Shown one piece after another: positions 29,379 to 39,393 of a DNA stretch of 64,000 nt. The number at the start of each line of letters is the position of its first letter. Within the stretch, counting starts at the first letter, position 1. Source of the DNA: Dethiosulfovibrio salsuginis (lineage in GTDB: Bacteria; Synergistota; Synergistia; Synergistales; Dethiosulfovibrionaceae). The notes under the pieces are model-generated. The model searched no databases and had not been told where the DNA came from. It was given only the letters and a program-made list of their open reading frames with translations. The DNA lies in NCBI RefSeq assembly GCF_900177735.1, contig NZ_FXBB01000012.1:1-64000 (forward strand), written 5' to 3'. The position numbers were made by a program, and so were the translations under genes.

Positions 29379-29672
29379 GTGAAAATAACCTCTGAGGACC
29401 TTAAAAAGGTGGGGGTTCTCGCTCGGCTTGAGGTCGGCGAGGATGAAGTGGCCCCTCTCACGGAACACTTCAACTCCATACTGGACTATTTTGGAAAGCT
29501 GGACCAGTTGGATCTCTCCGGCGTAGATCCCTTTACGTTGGAGGACTCTCAGCCCCTTAAGCTCAGGAAAGACGAGGTGGTCTCCTGGGAGGATCGAGAT
29601 TCCATACTGGATCAGTCTCCCTCCAGAGAGGGCAACTTCATAAGGGTTCCCAGAATAGGAGGGGATAGCTGA
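29379..29672 (+). CDS. gatC: Asp-tRNA(Asn)/Glu-tRNA(Gln) amidotransferase subunit C
   Basis: 97 residues, the small subunit that stabilises GatA and helps bridge it to GatB. ITSEDLKKVGVLARLEV at the start and LDQLDLSGVDPF in the middle are family hallmarks. GTG start with AAGGAGGAG upstream. Its stop overlaps the gatA ATG (TGATG), so the gatCAB operon is translationally coupled. Confidence 0.93.
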   Translation: MKITSEDLKKVGVLARLEVGEDEVAPLTEHFNSILDYFGKLDQLDLSGVDPFTLEDSQPLKLRKDEVVSWEDRDSILDQSPSREGNFIRVPRIGGDS

Positions 29673-31138
29673 TGCTTTACCGTCTTTCAGCCTGCGAGAT
29701 CGCAAAGGGTATAAAAGAGGGGCAGTTCTCCTGTCTGGAGGTAGTGGAGTCCTGTCTCGGCAGGATAGACGAGGTGGAGCCCGATGTACACGCCATGATA
29801 TCCACCTGGCGGGATCAGGCCATCGCCAGGGCCAAGGAACTAGATTCAAGGCTGGCTTCCGGCGAGGACATAGGACCTATGGGAGGGGTTCCCATAATCC
29901 TCAAGGACAATATGTGTACCTCCGGCCAGCCGACCACCTGTGCCAGTAGGATCCTGAAGGGCTGGATGCCTCCTTACGACGCCACGGTGGTCGAGCTACT
30001 CAACGACGGCGGTGCGATCGTTTTAGGGAAGGCCAATCTGGACGAGTTCGCTATGGGTGGCTCCACGGAGAACTCGGCTTTTGGCGTGACCGCTAACCCC
30101 TGGGATCTGGAGAGGGTCCCAGGTGGCAGCTCTGGCGGAAGCGCCGCCGCCGTTGCGGCGGGATACGTGCCTATCTCTTTGGGCAGCGATACCGGTGGCT
30201 CCATAAGGCAGCCTGCCTCTTTCTGCGGCATTTACGGCCTTAAGCCCACCTACGGAAGGGTCAGCCGTTATGGTCTGGTGGCATTCGCTTCATCTTTGGA
30301 TCAGATAGGTCCTTTCGCCAGGACAGTGGAGGATCTCGCACGAATAATGGAGGTAATAGGTGTACCGGACCATAAGGACTCCACCAGCCAGGACGTGGCG
30401 AGATTCGACTTTTCCTCCGCCCTGAGAAGATCGGACCTTAAAGGCAAGAAAATCGGTGTTATAGAGGAAATAGAGAGTTACGACTACGATCCCAGGGTGA
30501 AAAACGCCCTGAAAGAGACGGTCCAGGCATGTAGAGACGAAGGGGCGGAGATAGTCTCTATATCCCTCAAGGCGGCTATAGAGTACGGCATGGCCAGCTA
30601 TTACATCCTGGCTCCTGCGGAGGCGAGCTCCAACTTGGCCCGTTACGACGGCGTTAGATACGGCCATTCCTCTAAAGAGGCCGATTCGGTGGTGGACCTT
30701 TACCTCAAGACCCGCCGAGAGGGGTTCGGCGATGAGGTCAAACGTCGTATCCTCACCGGAACCTACGTCCTCAGCGCCGGGTTTTACGATGCCTACTACC
30801 TGAAGGCCCAGAAGGTCAGAAAGGCCATTAAAGAGGAGTTCGCCAGGGCCTTCGAGCAGGTGGACTCCATAGTCCTGCCCGCCTCTCCGACCCCTGCCTT
30901 TAAAATAGGGGAGCTGGTGGACGATCCTATGGCAATGTACATGGCCGACGTCTTCACCATTCCGGTCAACATGGCAGGGCTTCCAGGGCTTTCGATGAAC
31001 GTAGGTTTCTCCAAGGAGGGGCTCCCTCTAGGGGTCCAGTTCATAGGCCCTAGATGGGGAGAGGAAGAGCTTATCGGGACCGCCGCGGTCATGGAGCGGC
31101 GGTTCGGCAAGGCCAAGATTGCCCGGGAGGTTGTGTGA
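29672..31138 (+). CDS. gatA: Asp-tRNA(Asn)/Glu-tRNA(Gln) amidotransferase subunit A
   Basis: 488 residues of the amidase-signature family. The Ser-cisSer-Lys triad can be seen: Lys in PIILKDNMCT, serines in VPGGSSGGSAAAVAAG and GSDTGGSIRQPASFCG. It hydrolyses glutamine and supplies ammonia to GatB for tRNA-dependent transamidation. Its last base is shared with the gatB start codon. Confidence 0.96.
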   Translation: MLYRLSACEIAKGIKEGQFSCLEVVESCLGRIDEVEPDVHAMISTWRDQAIARAKELDSRLASGEDIGPMGGVPIILKDNMCTSGQPTTCASRILKGWMPPYDATVVELLNDGGAIVLGKANLDEFAMGGSTENSAFGVTANPWDLERVPGGSSGGSAAAVAAGYVPISLGSDTGGSIRQPASFCGIYGLKPTYGRVSRYGLVAFASSLDQIGPFARTVEDLARIMEVIGVPDHKDSTSQDVARFDFSSALRRSDLKGKKIGVIEEIESYDYDPRVKNALKETVQACRDEGAEIVSISLKAAIEYGMASYYILAPAEASSNLARYDGVRYGHSSKEADSVVDLYLKTRREGFGDEVKRRILTGTYVLSAGFYDAYYLKAQKVRKAIKEEFARAFEQVDSIVLPASPTPAFKIGELVDDPMAMYMADVFTIPVNMAGLPGLSMNVGFSKEGLPLGVQFIGPRWGEEELIGTAAVMERRFGKAKIAREVV

Positions 31139-32604
31139 TGTCTCTTACCTTTACGACGGTCATAGGGCTGGAGATCCACGTCCAGCTCGCTACGAAGACA
31201 AAACTGTTCTGCGGCTGCTCCACCGACTATATCGGTGCCGTTCCTAACTCGAATATCTGTCCCCTCTGCACCGGACAGCCTGGAACCCTCCCGGTCCTCA
31301 ACGAGAGGGCCGTGGAGCTTGGAATCAGGGCGGGACTGGCGTTAGGGTGTCGCATAAACAAAGTAACCCGTTTCGACAGAAAGAACTATTTCTACCCCGA
31401 CCTTCCTAAGGCTTACCAGATCTCCGAGTTCTACGTTCCCATAGCCGAGAAGGGATCCCTCACCCTGGTTGGGGACGATGGAGAGCCTCACAAGGTCGGC
31501 ATAACCAGGCTTCATCTGGAGGAGGACGCAGGAAAGCTGGTCCACGGGGCATCCGACGGCAGGATCGTGGGGTCGACCCAATCCTTCGTCGACTACAACC
31601 GCTCCAGCGTACCGTTGGCTGAGATAGTGTCCGACCCGGATATCACGTCCCCCAGAATGGCCAAAGACTACGTCTCCACGGTCAGACAGATGGTCAGGTA
31701 TCTCGGGGTGTCTGACGGAGACATGGAGAAGGGGTCCATGAGGGTCGACGCCAACATATCCCAAAAGGTCTCCGACGGACGATGGGGCGACAGGGTTGAG
31801 ATAAAAAACATGAACTCCCTGAGGGCACTTGAGAGGGCACTGGAATACGAGATAGAGAGACAGAGGGCCATTCTCTCCGATGGTGGAAGGATAAAACAGG
31901 AGACGAGAAACTGGGATGACAGTGCCGGTGTGACCAGCTCCTCAAGGAGCAAGGAGGAGTCCAACGACTACCGCTACTTCACCGAGCCAGACCTTCCCCC
32001 TCTGGTGCTGTCTCAGGAGTTTATAGACGGTATAGCCCGGTCCCTGCCCGAACTGCCCTGGGAGAAAAAGGCCAGATACGAGGAGGAGTACGCCCTTCCC
32101 TCCGACGATATAGGGGTGCTGACCGAGCAGGTCGATCTGGCCCATTTCTTCGAGGACTGCGTATCCCACGGGGCCTCTCCCTCAAGGGCCTCCAACTGGG
32201 TGAGGACCGAGGTGTTAAGGGTGATAAACGAAGGTGGTGGCCATATCTCCAGCTTCCCCATTTCCCCCAAATCCCTCGCAGGGTTGCTTAGGTTGGTCGA
32301 GGATAAAAAAATCTCCACCACCGCGGCCAAAGAGGTCTTCGATGGGATGGTATCCGGTATGGAGCTGGAGAAGGCCATAGAGAGCTGTGGGGTAACCGCA
32401 GGGGCCCTCACAGGGGATGCTTTGCTTCAGGTCGTTCGATCGATTATCGAGGGCAATCAGGACGTGGTCGAGGTTATCAGAGCCGGTCAGGACAAAAAGG
32501 ACAAGAAGAAAAAGTTTCTTCAAGGTCAGATAATGAGGGAGGCCAGAGGTCAGGCGGATCCCAGGGAAGTGTCGGAAATTCTCGATTCTGAACTGTCCCT
32601 ATGA
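31138..32604 (+). CDS. gatB: Asp-tRNA(Asn)/Glu-tRNA(Gln) amidotransferase subunit B
   Basis: 488 residues. The N-terminal VIGLEIHVQLATKTKLFC signature begins the kinase-like domain; Cys in FCGCST and CPLC bind zinc. Then the helical domain and a C-terminal YqeY-like tRNA-binding tail ending with REVSEILDSEL. Activates the misacylated Glu or Asp and completes amidation. The start is ATG 31138, in the gatA stop region; an upstream frame extension overlaps gatA and is not used. Confidence 0.96.
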   Translation: MSLTFTTVIGLEIHVQLATKTKLFCGCSTDYIGAVPNSNICPLCTGQPGTLPVLNERAVELGIRAGLALGCRINKVTRFDRKNYFYPDLPKAYQISEFYVPIAEKGSLTLVGDDGEPHKVGITRLHLEEDAGKLVHGASDGRIVGSTQSFVDYNRSSVPLAEIVSDPDITSPRMAKDYVSTVRQMVRYLGVSDGDMEKGSMRVDANISQKVSDGRWGDRVEIKNMNSLRALERALEYEIERQRAILSDGGRIKQETRNWDDSAGVTSSSRSKEESNDYRYFTEPDLPPLVLSQEFIDGIARSLPELPWEKKARYEEEYALPSDDIGVLTEQVDLAHFFEDCVSHGASPSRASNWVRTEVLRVINEGGGHISSFPISPKSLAGLLRLVEDKKISTTAAKEVFDGMVSGMELEKAIESCGVTAGALTGDALLQVVRSIIEGNQDVVEVIRAGQDKKDKKKKFLQGQIMREARGQADPREVSEILDSELSL

Positions 32605-32738
32605 TTTAGACCTGCCTTTCTGGTACAATAGTGAGGTAGTGAAAGCTTCATCGAGGGGCCTCTTTTTCGTCAGGGCTATCTTGGAAGCGGAGTACCATAC
32701 AGAACGAAATAAACGCTCACTCTCAAGGAGGTACGAAG

Positions 32739-34817
32739 ATGGGGTATAAGCCAGAGGACATTCGATCGATCGCTATTGTCGCCCACGGAGGAGCAGGCAA
32801 GACCTCTCTGACCGAGGCGATGCTCTTTGACGCCGGCGTAACCAGCAGGCTTGGGACCGTGGATAACGGCAACACCGTGACCGACTTCGGAACTGAAGAG
32901 CAAAAGCGTAAGATATCCATCAGCACCGCATTGGCGAACCTGGAGCACGAAGGCAAATCGGTGTTTCTCATGGACGTTCCAGGGTACGCCGACTTTTTAG
33001 GGGAGATGAGGTCTTCCCTGAGGGTGGCCGACTCGGCGGTGGTAGTGGTAAGTGCTGTGGACGGTGTGGAGGTCCAGACCGGAAAGGCCTGGGAGTTCGC
33101 CGAGGACTTCGGTGTTCCGGTGGTGTTTTTCGTCAACAAGATGGACAGAGACCACGCCGACTACGCTCGCACCGTAGAGGACATAAAGGAGCAGATGTCC
33201 GGCAAGGCCCAGAGTTTCTACCTCCCTATAGGTAGCGAGTCCAACTTCAAAGGCCTAGTGGACGTCCTTAGGGAGAAAGCCTATATCTACAAAGGCGACG
33301 GCTCCAAGGAATTTGAGGAAGTCGCCGTTCCCGGGGATATGAAGGACGCCATGAACGTCAAGAGGGGCCAGCTTGTCGAGAGCATCGTCGAAGAGGACGA
33401 CGAGATGATGATGCGTTATCTGGACGGCGAGGAGATCCCTCTTGAGGAAATGTGGCCTTATCTCAGAAAAGCCATAGTCGCCAGGAAGATATTCCCTATC
33501 CTTCCTGGTTCCGCTACTGCCAATGTCGGTGTTCCCCAGCTTCTTGACGTCATAGCCAATGAGCTTCCCTCGCCTCTGGAGAGCCGACCAAGGCCAGCGG
33601 TGGACGGAGACGAGGCGACTGTCGTGTCCCCCGATCCTTCCGCGCAGTTTTCGTCCCTGTGCTTCAAGGTTATGGTGGATCCCTACGTAGGCAAGCTGAG
33701 CTTTATAAGGGTTAACTCGGGGACCTTGACCTCCGATCAGAACATCTACAACGTAAACCGCCAGGAAGAGGAACGTATAAGCGGCTTCAAGGTCATGCAG
33801 GGCAAGGAAGGCAAGGACGTCAAGGAGCTGGTTACCGGGATGATAGTGGCCATACCTAAGCTCCAGAGCACCAGGGTCGGCGATACCCTTTCCGTAAAGG
33901 GAGCCACTGCGGTGTTCCCGCCTATAAAATTTCCCCATCCGGTCTACAGCGTGGCGGTCGACGCCAAGAGCAGAGCCGACGAGGACAAGCTCTCCACCTC
34001 TATGCACAGGATGATGGAAGAGGATCCTATCCTCCGTTTTGAGAAGAACCCCGAGACTGGCGATAACGTCCTGTCGGGCATGGGAAACCTTCATCTCGAT
34101 ATAGTCCTAGCCAGGGTTAAAGAGCGTTACGGTGTCGATCTCGACGTAAGGACACCGGAGGTCCCCTACAGGGAGACCATCCGAAAGACCTCCAAGGCTC
34201 AGGGTAAACACAAAAAACAGACCGGTGGACACGGTCAGTACGGCGACGTCCACATCGAGTTCTCTCCGCTTCCGACGGGAGAGGGATTCGTCTTCGAGGA
34301 CAAAATAGTGGGCGGTGCGGTGCCTAGACAGTACATTCCCGCCGTCGAGAAGGGGCTCAAAGAGGCCCTGAACAAAGGGGTCCTCGCTGGGTTCCGTACG
34401 GTGGATTTCAAGGCCACCTTGGTGTTCGGCTCCTATCACGACGTAGATAGCTCGGAGATGGCCTTTAAGACCGCCGCTCACCTGGCTTTCAAAAAAGGCA
34501 TCGCCGAGGCGTCTCCTGTGCTTCTCGAGCCGGTGATGGACGTAGAAGTCACGGTGGCCGACGACTACCTAGGCGACGTTATGGGCGACATGAACACCAG
34601 GAGAGGCCGTATCATGGGTATAGACTCTATAGGCCGTCTTCAGGTGGTAAAGGCTCAGGTCCCCATGTCCGAGATGTTCCAGTATTCCATACAGCTTCGT
34701 TCTATGACCTCCGGTAGGGGTAACTTCACCATGGAGTTCTCCCACTACGATCCAGTCCCGGAGGATATATCCAAAAAAGTCATAGCCAGGAGACAGTCCA
34801 GCCTGGAAGAGGAGTAG
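32739..34817 (+). CDS. Elongation factor G-like translational GTPase (EF-G paralogue)
   Basis: 692 residues with the full EF-G layout: GTPase domain, EFG-II, -III, -IV (with a GKHKKQTGGHGQYGDV block) and -V. The P-loop reads AHGGAGKTS rather than AHIDAGKTT, the G3 motif DVPGYADF rather than DTPGHVDF, and the usual RGITI of switch I is KRKISIS; NKMD is kept. These changes mark the EF-G-like/EF-G2 lineage rather than canonical FusA. It is isolated from rpsL/rpsG/tuf, where canonical fusA resides. GGAGG precedes the ATG. It may act in ribosome recycling or stress; not shown by sequence. Confidence 0.88.
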   Translation: MGYKPEDIRSIAIVAHGGAGKTSLTEAMLFDAGVTSRLGTVDNGNTVTDFGTEEQKRKISISTALANLEHEGKSVFLMDVPGYADFLGEMRSSLRVADSAVVVVSAVDGVEVQTGKAWEFAEDFGVPVVFFVNKMDRDHADYARTVEDIKEQMSGKAQSFYLPIGSESNFKGLVDVLREKAYIYKGDGSKEFEEVAVPGDMKDAMNVKRGQLVESIVEEDDEMMMRYLDGEEIPLEEMWPYLRKAIVARKIFPILPGSATANVGVPQLLDVIANELPSPLESRPRPAVDGDEATVVSPDPSAQFSSLCFKVMVDPYVGKLSFIRVNSGTLTSDQNIYNVNRQEEERISGFKVMQGKEGKDVKELVTGMIVAIPKLQSTRVGDTLSVKGATAVFPPIKFPHPVYSVAVDAKSRADEDKLSTSMHRMMEEDPILRFEKNPETGDNVLSGMGNLHLDIVLARVKERYGVDLDVRTPEVPYRETIRKTSKAQGKHKKQTGGHGQYGDVHIEFSPLPTGEGFVFEDKIVGGAVPRQYIPAVEKGLKEALNKGVLAGFRTVDFKATLVFGSYHDVDSSEMAFKTAAHLAFKKGIAEASPVLLEPVMDVEVTVADDYLGDVMGDMNTRRGRIMGIDSIGRLQVVKAQVPMSEMFQYSIQLRSMTSGRGNFTMEFSHYDPVPEDISKKVIARRQSSLEEE

Positions 34818-34825
34818 CGTAATAG

Positions 34826-34852
34826 GGGGCGGTCGACTTTCTCGACCGCCCC
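34826..34852. terminator. Bidirectional terminator between EF-G paralogue and glycerate kinase
   Basis: GGGGCGGTCGA pairs perfectly with TCGACCGCCCC around a CTTTC loop and is followed by TTT on the plus strand. It separates two converging genes. Confidence 0.85.
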
Positions 34853-34853
34853 T

Positions 34854-36089
34854 TTATGTGCATAACATCACCACAAGGTCGTTTACGTTTGTCCCTGTCG
34901 GCCCCGTGTCCACCAGGTCTCCCGATGCCATCAAAGCTCGGTTGCTGTCGTTTTCCTCCAGGGCTTTTTTGGGATCTATACCGGCTTCGACCATTCGGAA
35001 GAAGCTTTGTCCATCAACGATACCCCCAGCGCTGTCGGTCGGTCCGTCGGTCCCGTCCGACCCGATGGACGCTAGGGCTATCCCCTCTATACCTCTGATG
35101 TCTATTGCCCCGGCCAAGGCCAGCTCCTGGTTTCGGCCGCCTAGGCCGTCTCCTCTGACGTGGACGACCGTTTCCCCTCCCAAGATGAAGGCCTTTGGTC
35201 CTTTACCAGCGTGATATCGCCCTATAGACGCTAGAAAAGACCCAGCCTCTTTAGCCTCACACCTGAGGCTGGCGGTCAGCACCGTCGTCTCATATCCGAG
35301 AGCCATCGCCCTCTCGCTTGCAGCGGAGCAAAGCTTCGTCACGTCTCCGACCGAGATAGTCTCGGAGAGTGTAAGCGTCTTGGGGGTCTCCATGTCCATG
35401 GCCTCTTTCATCGCCCGGGTCAGGTAAAGTCGATCCTTATCTGCGATCATATAGGCCTGTTCTCTTGTGGCCCTGTCCGGCATGGTCGGGCCCGATGCCA
35501 CAGCCTCCAGATCGTTGCCAACGATGTCGGAGAGTATCAGCGTCGTGACCCTAGCAGGGGACGCTGCCAGGGCCAGTCTACCGGCCTTGACCATGGACAG
35601 ACGTTTTCTGACGACGTTTATGTCCTCTATCGGGGCCCCTGATTCCAACAGGGTCCGATTGATCGATATGAGGTCTTCCAGATTTATGCCTGGCATCAGG
35701 GATTCCATCAACGACGACCCCCCGCCGGACAGGAGCACCATGAGGTGGTCCTGCTCGTCCAAAGACGAGGCCAAGCTCAAAGCGAGGGCTCCAGCTTTAA
35801 GGCTTCTGTCGTCCGGGATTGGGTGTCCTGCCTCCATGGCGAAAAAACCCGGGATATCCTCCTTGAGGTGTCCTGTTTTCGTTATTATGATCCCACGAGC
35901 TATCCTGTCTCCCAGAGCGGTGTCGGCGGCTTTCGCCATGTGCCAGGCGGCTTTTCCGACCGCCAGACATGTGATCCTGTCTCCAATATCCAGTTTCCCC
36001 AAAGCCTCCAAGGTGGCTTTTTGCGGCATGTTCTCGCCTATGCTGTAAGTGGCTATTTCCAGACAGTCCGATCTCAGATCACTCGCCAT
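34854..36089 (-). CDS. Glycerate 2-kinase (MOFRL family)
   Basis: 411 residues of the GckA/TtuD family, which phosphorylates D-glycerate with ATP to 2-phosphoglycerate. LSGGGSSLMESLMPGI (phosphate loop), the ILSDIVGNDLEAVASGPT block, and the C-terminal MOFRL domain with VRGDGLGGRNQELALAGAIDI and GSDGTDGPTDSAGGIVD are diagnostic. ATG preceded by an AGGGGGG site. Single gene on the minus strand, after the nuoEF-type operon's terminator. Confidence 0.93.
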   Translation of the reverse strand: MASDLRSDCLEIATYSIGENMPQKATLEALGKLDIGDRITCLAVGKAAWHMAKAADTALGDRIARGIIITKTGHLKEDIPGFFAMEAGHPIPDDRSLKAGALALSLASSLDEQDHLMVLLSGGGSSLMESLMPGINLEDLISINRTLLESGAPIEDINVVRKRLSMVKAGRLALAASPARVTTLILSDIVGNDLEAVASGPTMPDRATREQAYMIADKDRLYLTRAMKEAMDMETPKTLTLSETISVGDVTKLCSAASERAMALGYETTVLTASLRCEAKEAGSFLASIGRYHAGKGPKAFILGGETVVHVRGDGLGGRNQELALAGAIDIRGIEGIALASIGSDGTDGPTDSAGGIVDGQSFFRMVEAGIDPKKALEENDSNRALMASGDLVDTGPTGTNVNDLVVMLCT

Positions 36090-36112
36090 AAATCAGCCCC
36101 CCTAAAAAGTAA

Positions 36113-36142
36113 GAGAAGGACGAGGAAGCCCTCGTCCTTCTC
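36113..36142 (-). terminator. Terminator of the NuoE/F/fusion operon
   Basis: GAGAAGGACGAGG pairs with CCTCGTCCTTCTC around an AAGC loop; leftward it is followed by TTACTTTTTAGG. It lies 8 bp past the stop of the fusion gene. Confidence 0.8.
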
Positions 36143-36149
36143 CATTATC

Positions 36150-39100
36150 CTATCTTACCGCTGGAATCTCCACTTCCATCCTGCGGGCCACTGCCGACAG
36201 GATCCAAGAGAGATCCTTCGCGTTTTCCGGTGCTACAGGGCCGGATTTGACGTTCAAGGTCCTGCCGGTCATGTTGGTCACGGTTCCCCTCTTCTCAGCC
36301 CAGGCGAGCTGAGGAAGGGCCAGATCCACCTTGCCAGATCCGTCGAAATCGTTTGCCCTGACCACGATGGCTAAGGACGAGCGGGGCATCTCCACCCTCC
36401 CGACCGAGACTATCAGGTCGTAGGTGCTGGAACTGTCCCTCAGGTCCTTTATGGACATGGTGGAGACGTTTCCGTCTATCGCGCCCTGCACGTTGGCTCC
36501 GGTGTAGAGGGGATACACGGCCTTGGTCTTGAGGTGGTCCGCCAGTGCTATGACCGCCTCTGCCGATGTGGACCGGGCCGCTCCTTTGCCGACGATTATG
36601 GCCGGTTTTTTTGCCTTTAAGAGGGCGGCAGCGGCTCTTCCTGCCTCAGAGCAGCAACTCTTTTCCTCTCCCTTGATGGGGTTGAGGATCGCCTCGGCGA
36701 CCGACGCAACGTCGCAGCCGATCACTATGGCCTCTCCCATGTCGAACTTATCGCTGTGATTCCCGGCGTAAACCATGGTCGCGCCGTTTTTCCTCATGGC
36801 TCTCCTGATCCATGAGGACATAACGGGCTGATCGTCAGAGAGGTTATCGTCCAGGAGGAGTACGCAGTCGGAATCTATTAAAGCGTCGTAGCCGATCCCG
36901 GCGGATCTTCTGCCCCAGGCTTTCTCCATCGCCTCGGTAAGGTGAGCAAAGCAGGACACACCTTCGACCGCCACGTCAGCCTTAACCCCGGTCTTGGAGA
37001 TGAAGTCCGATACGGAGCTCATCTCCTCGTTTGTCAGGTCCGCTCCGAGGGCGAATGCCATCTTGGAGGCGTTCTTTATCATGGCTGAGGCTTTCTCCGC
37101 GGCGTCAGCCCAGCCGATCTCCGCTCCCTTAGCCATGGGGGACATAAGCCTGTTCTCCGCTACGTCGTCGAACTGATAACGTCCCTTGACACAGGTCATG
37201 CCGAACGATGGACTGTCGATTTTGTTGAAATCGCTGGTCACCCTGACGATTCTATCGCAGGATGCGTCCAGGTTGAGGTCTATCTCGCATCCCACCGGAC
37301 ACTTGGAGCAGGTGGTGCTCACCAGAGTAGGCTTCTCCTGATGAGGCCAACGCTCGGCCCTCTTCTCCATCAGTGCTCCGACAGGGCAGTTTTGGACGCA
37401 GAGGCCACAGAAGGTGCAGTCCGACGCGTCTATACCCTTGAAGTACTCGGGGGATATAGTGGCAGCGAAGCCTCTGTTCGCGAAGTCGATGGCGTGAAAG
37501 CCGGCGATCTCGTCGCAGGTCCTGACGCACTGCCCGCAGAGGATGCACTTGTCCATGTTCCTCACGTAGTACTGGTTAGCTTCCTCTATGCCCTTTGCGT
37601 GCTCTCCCGCTATGCGATCTGGGTTGACCTCGTAGTCTATGGCGTAGCGACGAAGCTTGCACTCGAACACGTCGGCGCAGCCACACTCCATGCAACGGGA
37701 GGCGTCTCTCAGTACCTGCTCCTCGGTGAGACCTGTGTCGTATTCCTCGAAAGGTTTGCTGAGCCTTACGGATGGATCCACGTGGGCCGTGTGTTCCCGG
37801 GGCTGTTTTTCCCTGTCGGCGAAGTCGTCGGGGCCGAGATCGTTCCTTACCACGTCGTAGACGAAGGGCTTCTTTGCCTTGCCGGTTGTCAGGTAGGAGT
37901 GGATGCTCTCAGCCGCCCAGTGCCCCGTACCAAGGGCCTCTACGGCGATCTTAGGTCCGGTCTGCTGGTCTCCACACACGAAGACTCCAGGAAGCGGGGT
38001 CTCGTAATGCTCATTGACCGCCATGGAGCGGTTGTCGTGGATCGACTTGGGCAGGCCCTTAAAGTCGATTCCCTGGCCTATGGCCGCTATAACGTTGTCC
38101 ACCTCAAGGGCGAAGGTCTCGCCGGTAGGCACAGGACGGCGACGGCCAGAGGCGTCGGCCTCACCAAGCTCCATCTTCTCGCATACCAGTCTCTCTACCT
38201 TGCCGTTGCCCTCTATGGCGGTGGGGGCCGCCAGGAACAGGAACTCGACTCCCTCTTCCTTGGCCTCTTTGATCTCTATCTCCTCGGCCGGCATCTCCGC
38301 CTCGGTGCGGCGGTAGACTATATAGACCTTCTCCGCTCCCAGCCTCTTAGCGCAGCGGCAGGCGTCCATGGCGGTGTTTCCACCTCCGACCACGGCCACT
38401 TTGTCGCCGATCTTGATCGGATCGTGAAGGTTTACGGTGTAGAGGAAGTCGATACCGCCGAGCACTCCAGGGAGATCCTCCCCAGGGGTCCTCATGGACG
38501 ACGACTTCCAACATCCCATGGCCAGAAGGACAGCGTCGTAGTCGTCCCTGAGCTGGTCAAGGGTTACGTCCTTGCCCAGGCATGTATTCATACGGAGCTC
38601 TATGCCGTGGGAAACCAGCCAGTCGCACTCTTTCTGAAGCACTTCCTGGGGGAGACGGTAGTCTGGTATGCCGTACCTCATCATTCCGCCGAGGGCGGCC
38701 TCTTTCTCTATGACCGTGACGTCGTAGCCCTTTAGCCTGAGGTAGTAGGCCGCGCTCATACCGGCGGGGCCACCGCCGACTATGGCTACGGTTTTGCCGT
38801 TGTCCGCTATGGCGGGAACGTGTCCCAGGCTATCCTGGGCCAAGCCGTGGTCGCCTATAAACCTCTTTATGTTTCTGATGGACACTGGCTCCTCGTCGAC
38901 GAAGTTTCTCCTGCACTTCTCCTGGCAGGGAGCGGGGCATACCCGCCCTATTGAACTGGGGAGGACTATGTTTTTGTGAAGTATGCCCAGGGCCTCGGAG
39001 AACTTGCCCTGGGCGGCGGTGTTTATGTAGCCCTGAACGTTGGCCTGAGCGGGGCATGCCAGGGTACAGGGAGGACGACAGTCTCCAACGTGGTCCGAAA

Positions 39101-39380
39101 GGAGCAACTCCAGAGCGAGCCTCCTTGCGTCGTTGGCCCGTTTTGTGTCGGTCCTTATCACCATATCGGGAGCTATGGTTGATGCGCAGGCTCTGACCAG
39201 GGCCTTGGCTCCCTCTATCTCCACCAAACAGAGTGAACATCCTCCGTGTATGGACAGGTGCTCGTTATAACAGAGAGTGGGTATCTCAACCCCACACTCG
39301 GCGCAAAGGTCAAGGATTTTCTGCCCCGGGTAACCGTGGACCTCCTTGCCGTTAAGCAACACTCTAACGGTTCTTTCCAT
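36150..39380 (-). CDS. NuoG-like/GltD-like fusion subunit of a putative electron-bifurcating oxidoreductase
   Basis: 1076 residues joining two enzyme types. Order: plant-type [2Fe-2S] domain (1-80, CVEIPTLCYN region), a Cys-rich segment, GltD/NfnB-like flavoprotein (about 110-520) with FAD site AIVGGGPAGMSAAYYLRLKG and NAD(P) site VAVVGGGNTAMDACR, two [4Fe-4S] motifs CILCGQCVRTC and CTFCGLCVQNC, then a NuoG/FdhA-like region with CSKCPVGC and TCVKGRY. The molybdopterin-type end is short and shows no formate-dehydrogenase Cys/Sec site, so formate oxidation is unlikely. With nuoF- and nuoE-like genes upstream it resembles the Sporomusa-type Nfn transhydrogenase (NADH, NADP, ferredoxin). That reaction is inference. 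Confidence 0.85.
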   Translation of the reverse strand: MERTVRVLLNGKEVHGYPGQKILDLCAECGVEIPTLCYNEHLSIHGGCSLCLVEIEGAKALVRACASTIAPDMVIRTDTKRANDARRLALELLLSDHVGDCRPPCTLACPAQANVQGYINTAAQGKFSEALGILHKNIVLPSSIGRVCPAPCQEKCRRNFVDEEPVSIRNIKRFIGDHGLAQDSLGHVPAIADNGKTVAIVGGGPAGMSAAYYLRLKGYDVTVIEKEAALGGMMRYGIPDYRLPQEVLQKECDWLVSHGIELRMNTCLGKDVTLDQLRDDYDAVLLAMGCWKSSSMRTPGEDLPGVLGGIDFLYTVNLHDPIKIGDKVAVVGGGNTAMDACRCAKRLGAEKVYIVYRRTEAEMPAEEIEIKEAKEEGVEFLFLAAPTAIEGNGKVERLVCEKMELGEADASGRRRPVPTGETFALEVDNVIAAIGQGIDFKGLPKSIHDNRSMAVNEHYETPLPGVFVCGDQQTGPKIAVEALGTGHWAAESIHSYLTTGKAKKPFVYDVVRNDLGPDDFADREKQPREHTAHVDPSVRLSKPFEEYDTGLTEEQVLRDASRCMECGCADVFECKLRRYAIDYEVNPDRIAGEHAKGIEEANQYYVRNMDKCILCGQCVRTCDEIAGFHAIDFANRGFAATISPEYFKGIDASDCTFCGLCVQNCPVGALMEKRAERWPHQEKPTLVSTTCSKCPVGCEIDLNLDASCDRIVRVTSDFNKIDSPSFGMTCVKGRYQFDDVAENRLMSPMAKGAEIGWADAAEKASAMIKNASKMAFALGADLTNEEMSSVSDFISKTGVKADVAVEGVSCFAHLTEAMEKAWGRRSAGIGYDALIDSDCVLLLDDNLSDDQPVMSSWIRRAMRKNGATMVYAGNHSDKFDMGEAIVIGCDVASVAEAILNPIKGEEKSCCSEAGRAAAALLKAKKPAIIVGKGAARSTSAEAVIALADHLKTKAVYPLYTGANVQGAIDGNVSTMSIKDLRDSSSTYDLIVSVGRVEMPRSSLAIVVRANDFDGSGKVDLALPQLAWAEKRGTVTNMTGRTLNVKSGPVAPENAKDLSWILSAVARRMEVEIPAVR

Positions 39381-39393
39381 GGTTAAAAGCCTC

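Noticed and set aside
37341-38735. 464-codon plus-strand open frame opposite the NuoG-GltD fusion
   Set aside because: Shadow frame; the minus-strand product has continuous, well-placed cofactor motifs.
36150-39380. Formate dehydrogenase alpha subunit
   Set aside because: The molybdopterin-like part is short and lacks the catalytic Sec/Cys-His segment expected in FdhA/FdhF; the GltD-like domain also argues against it.
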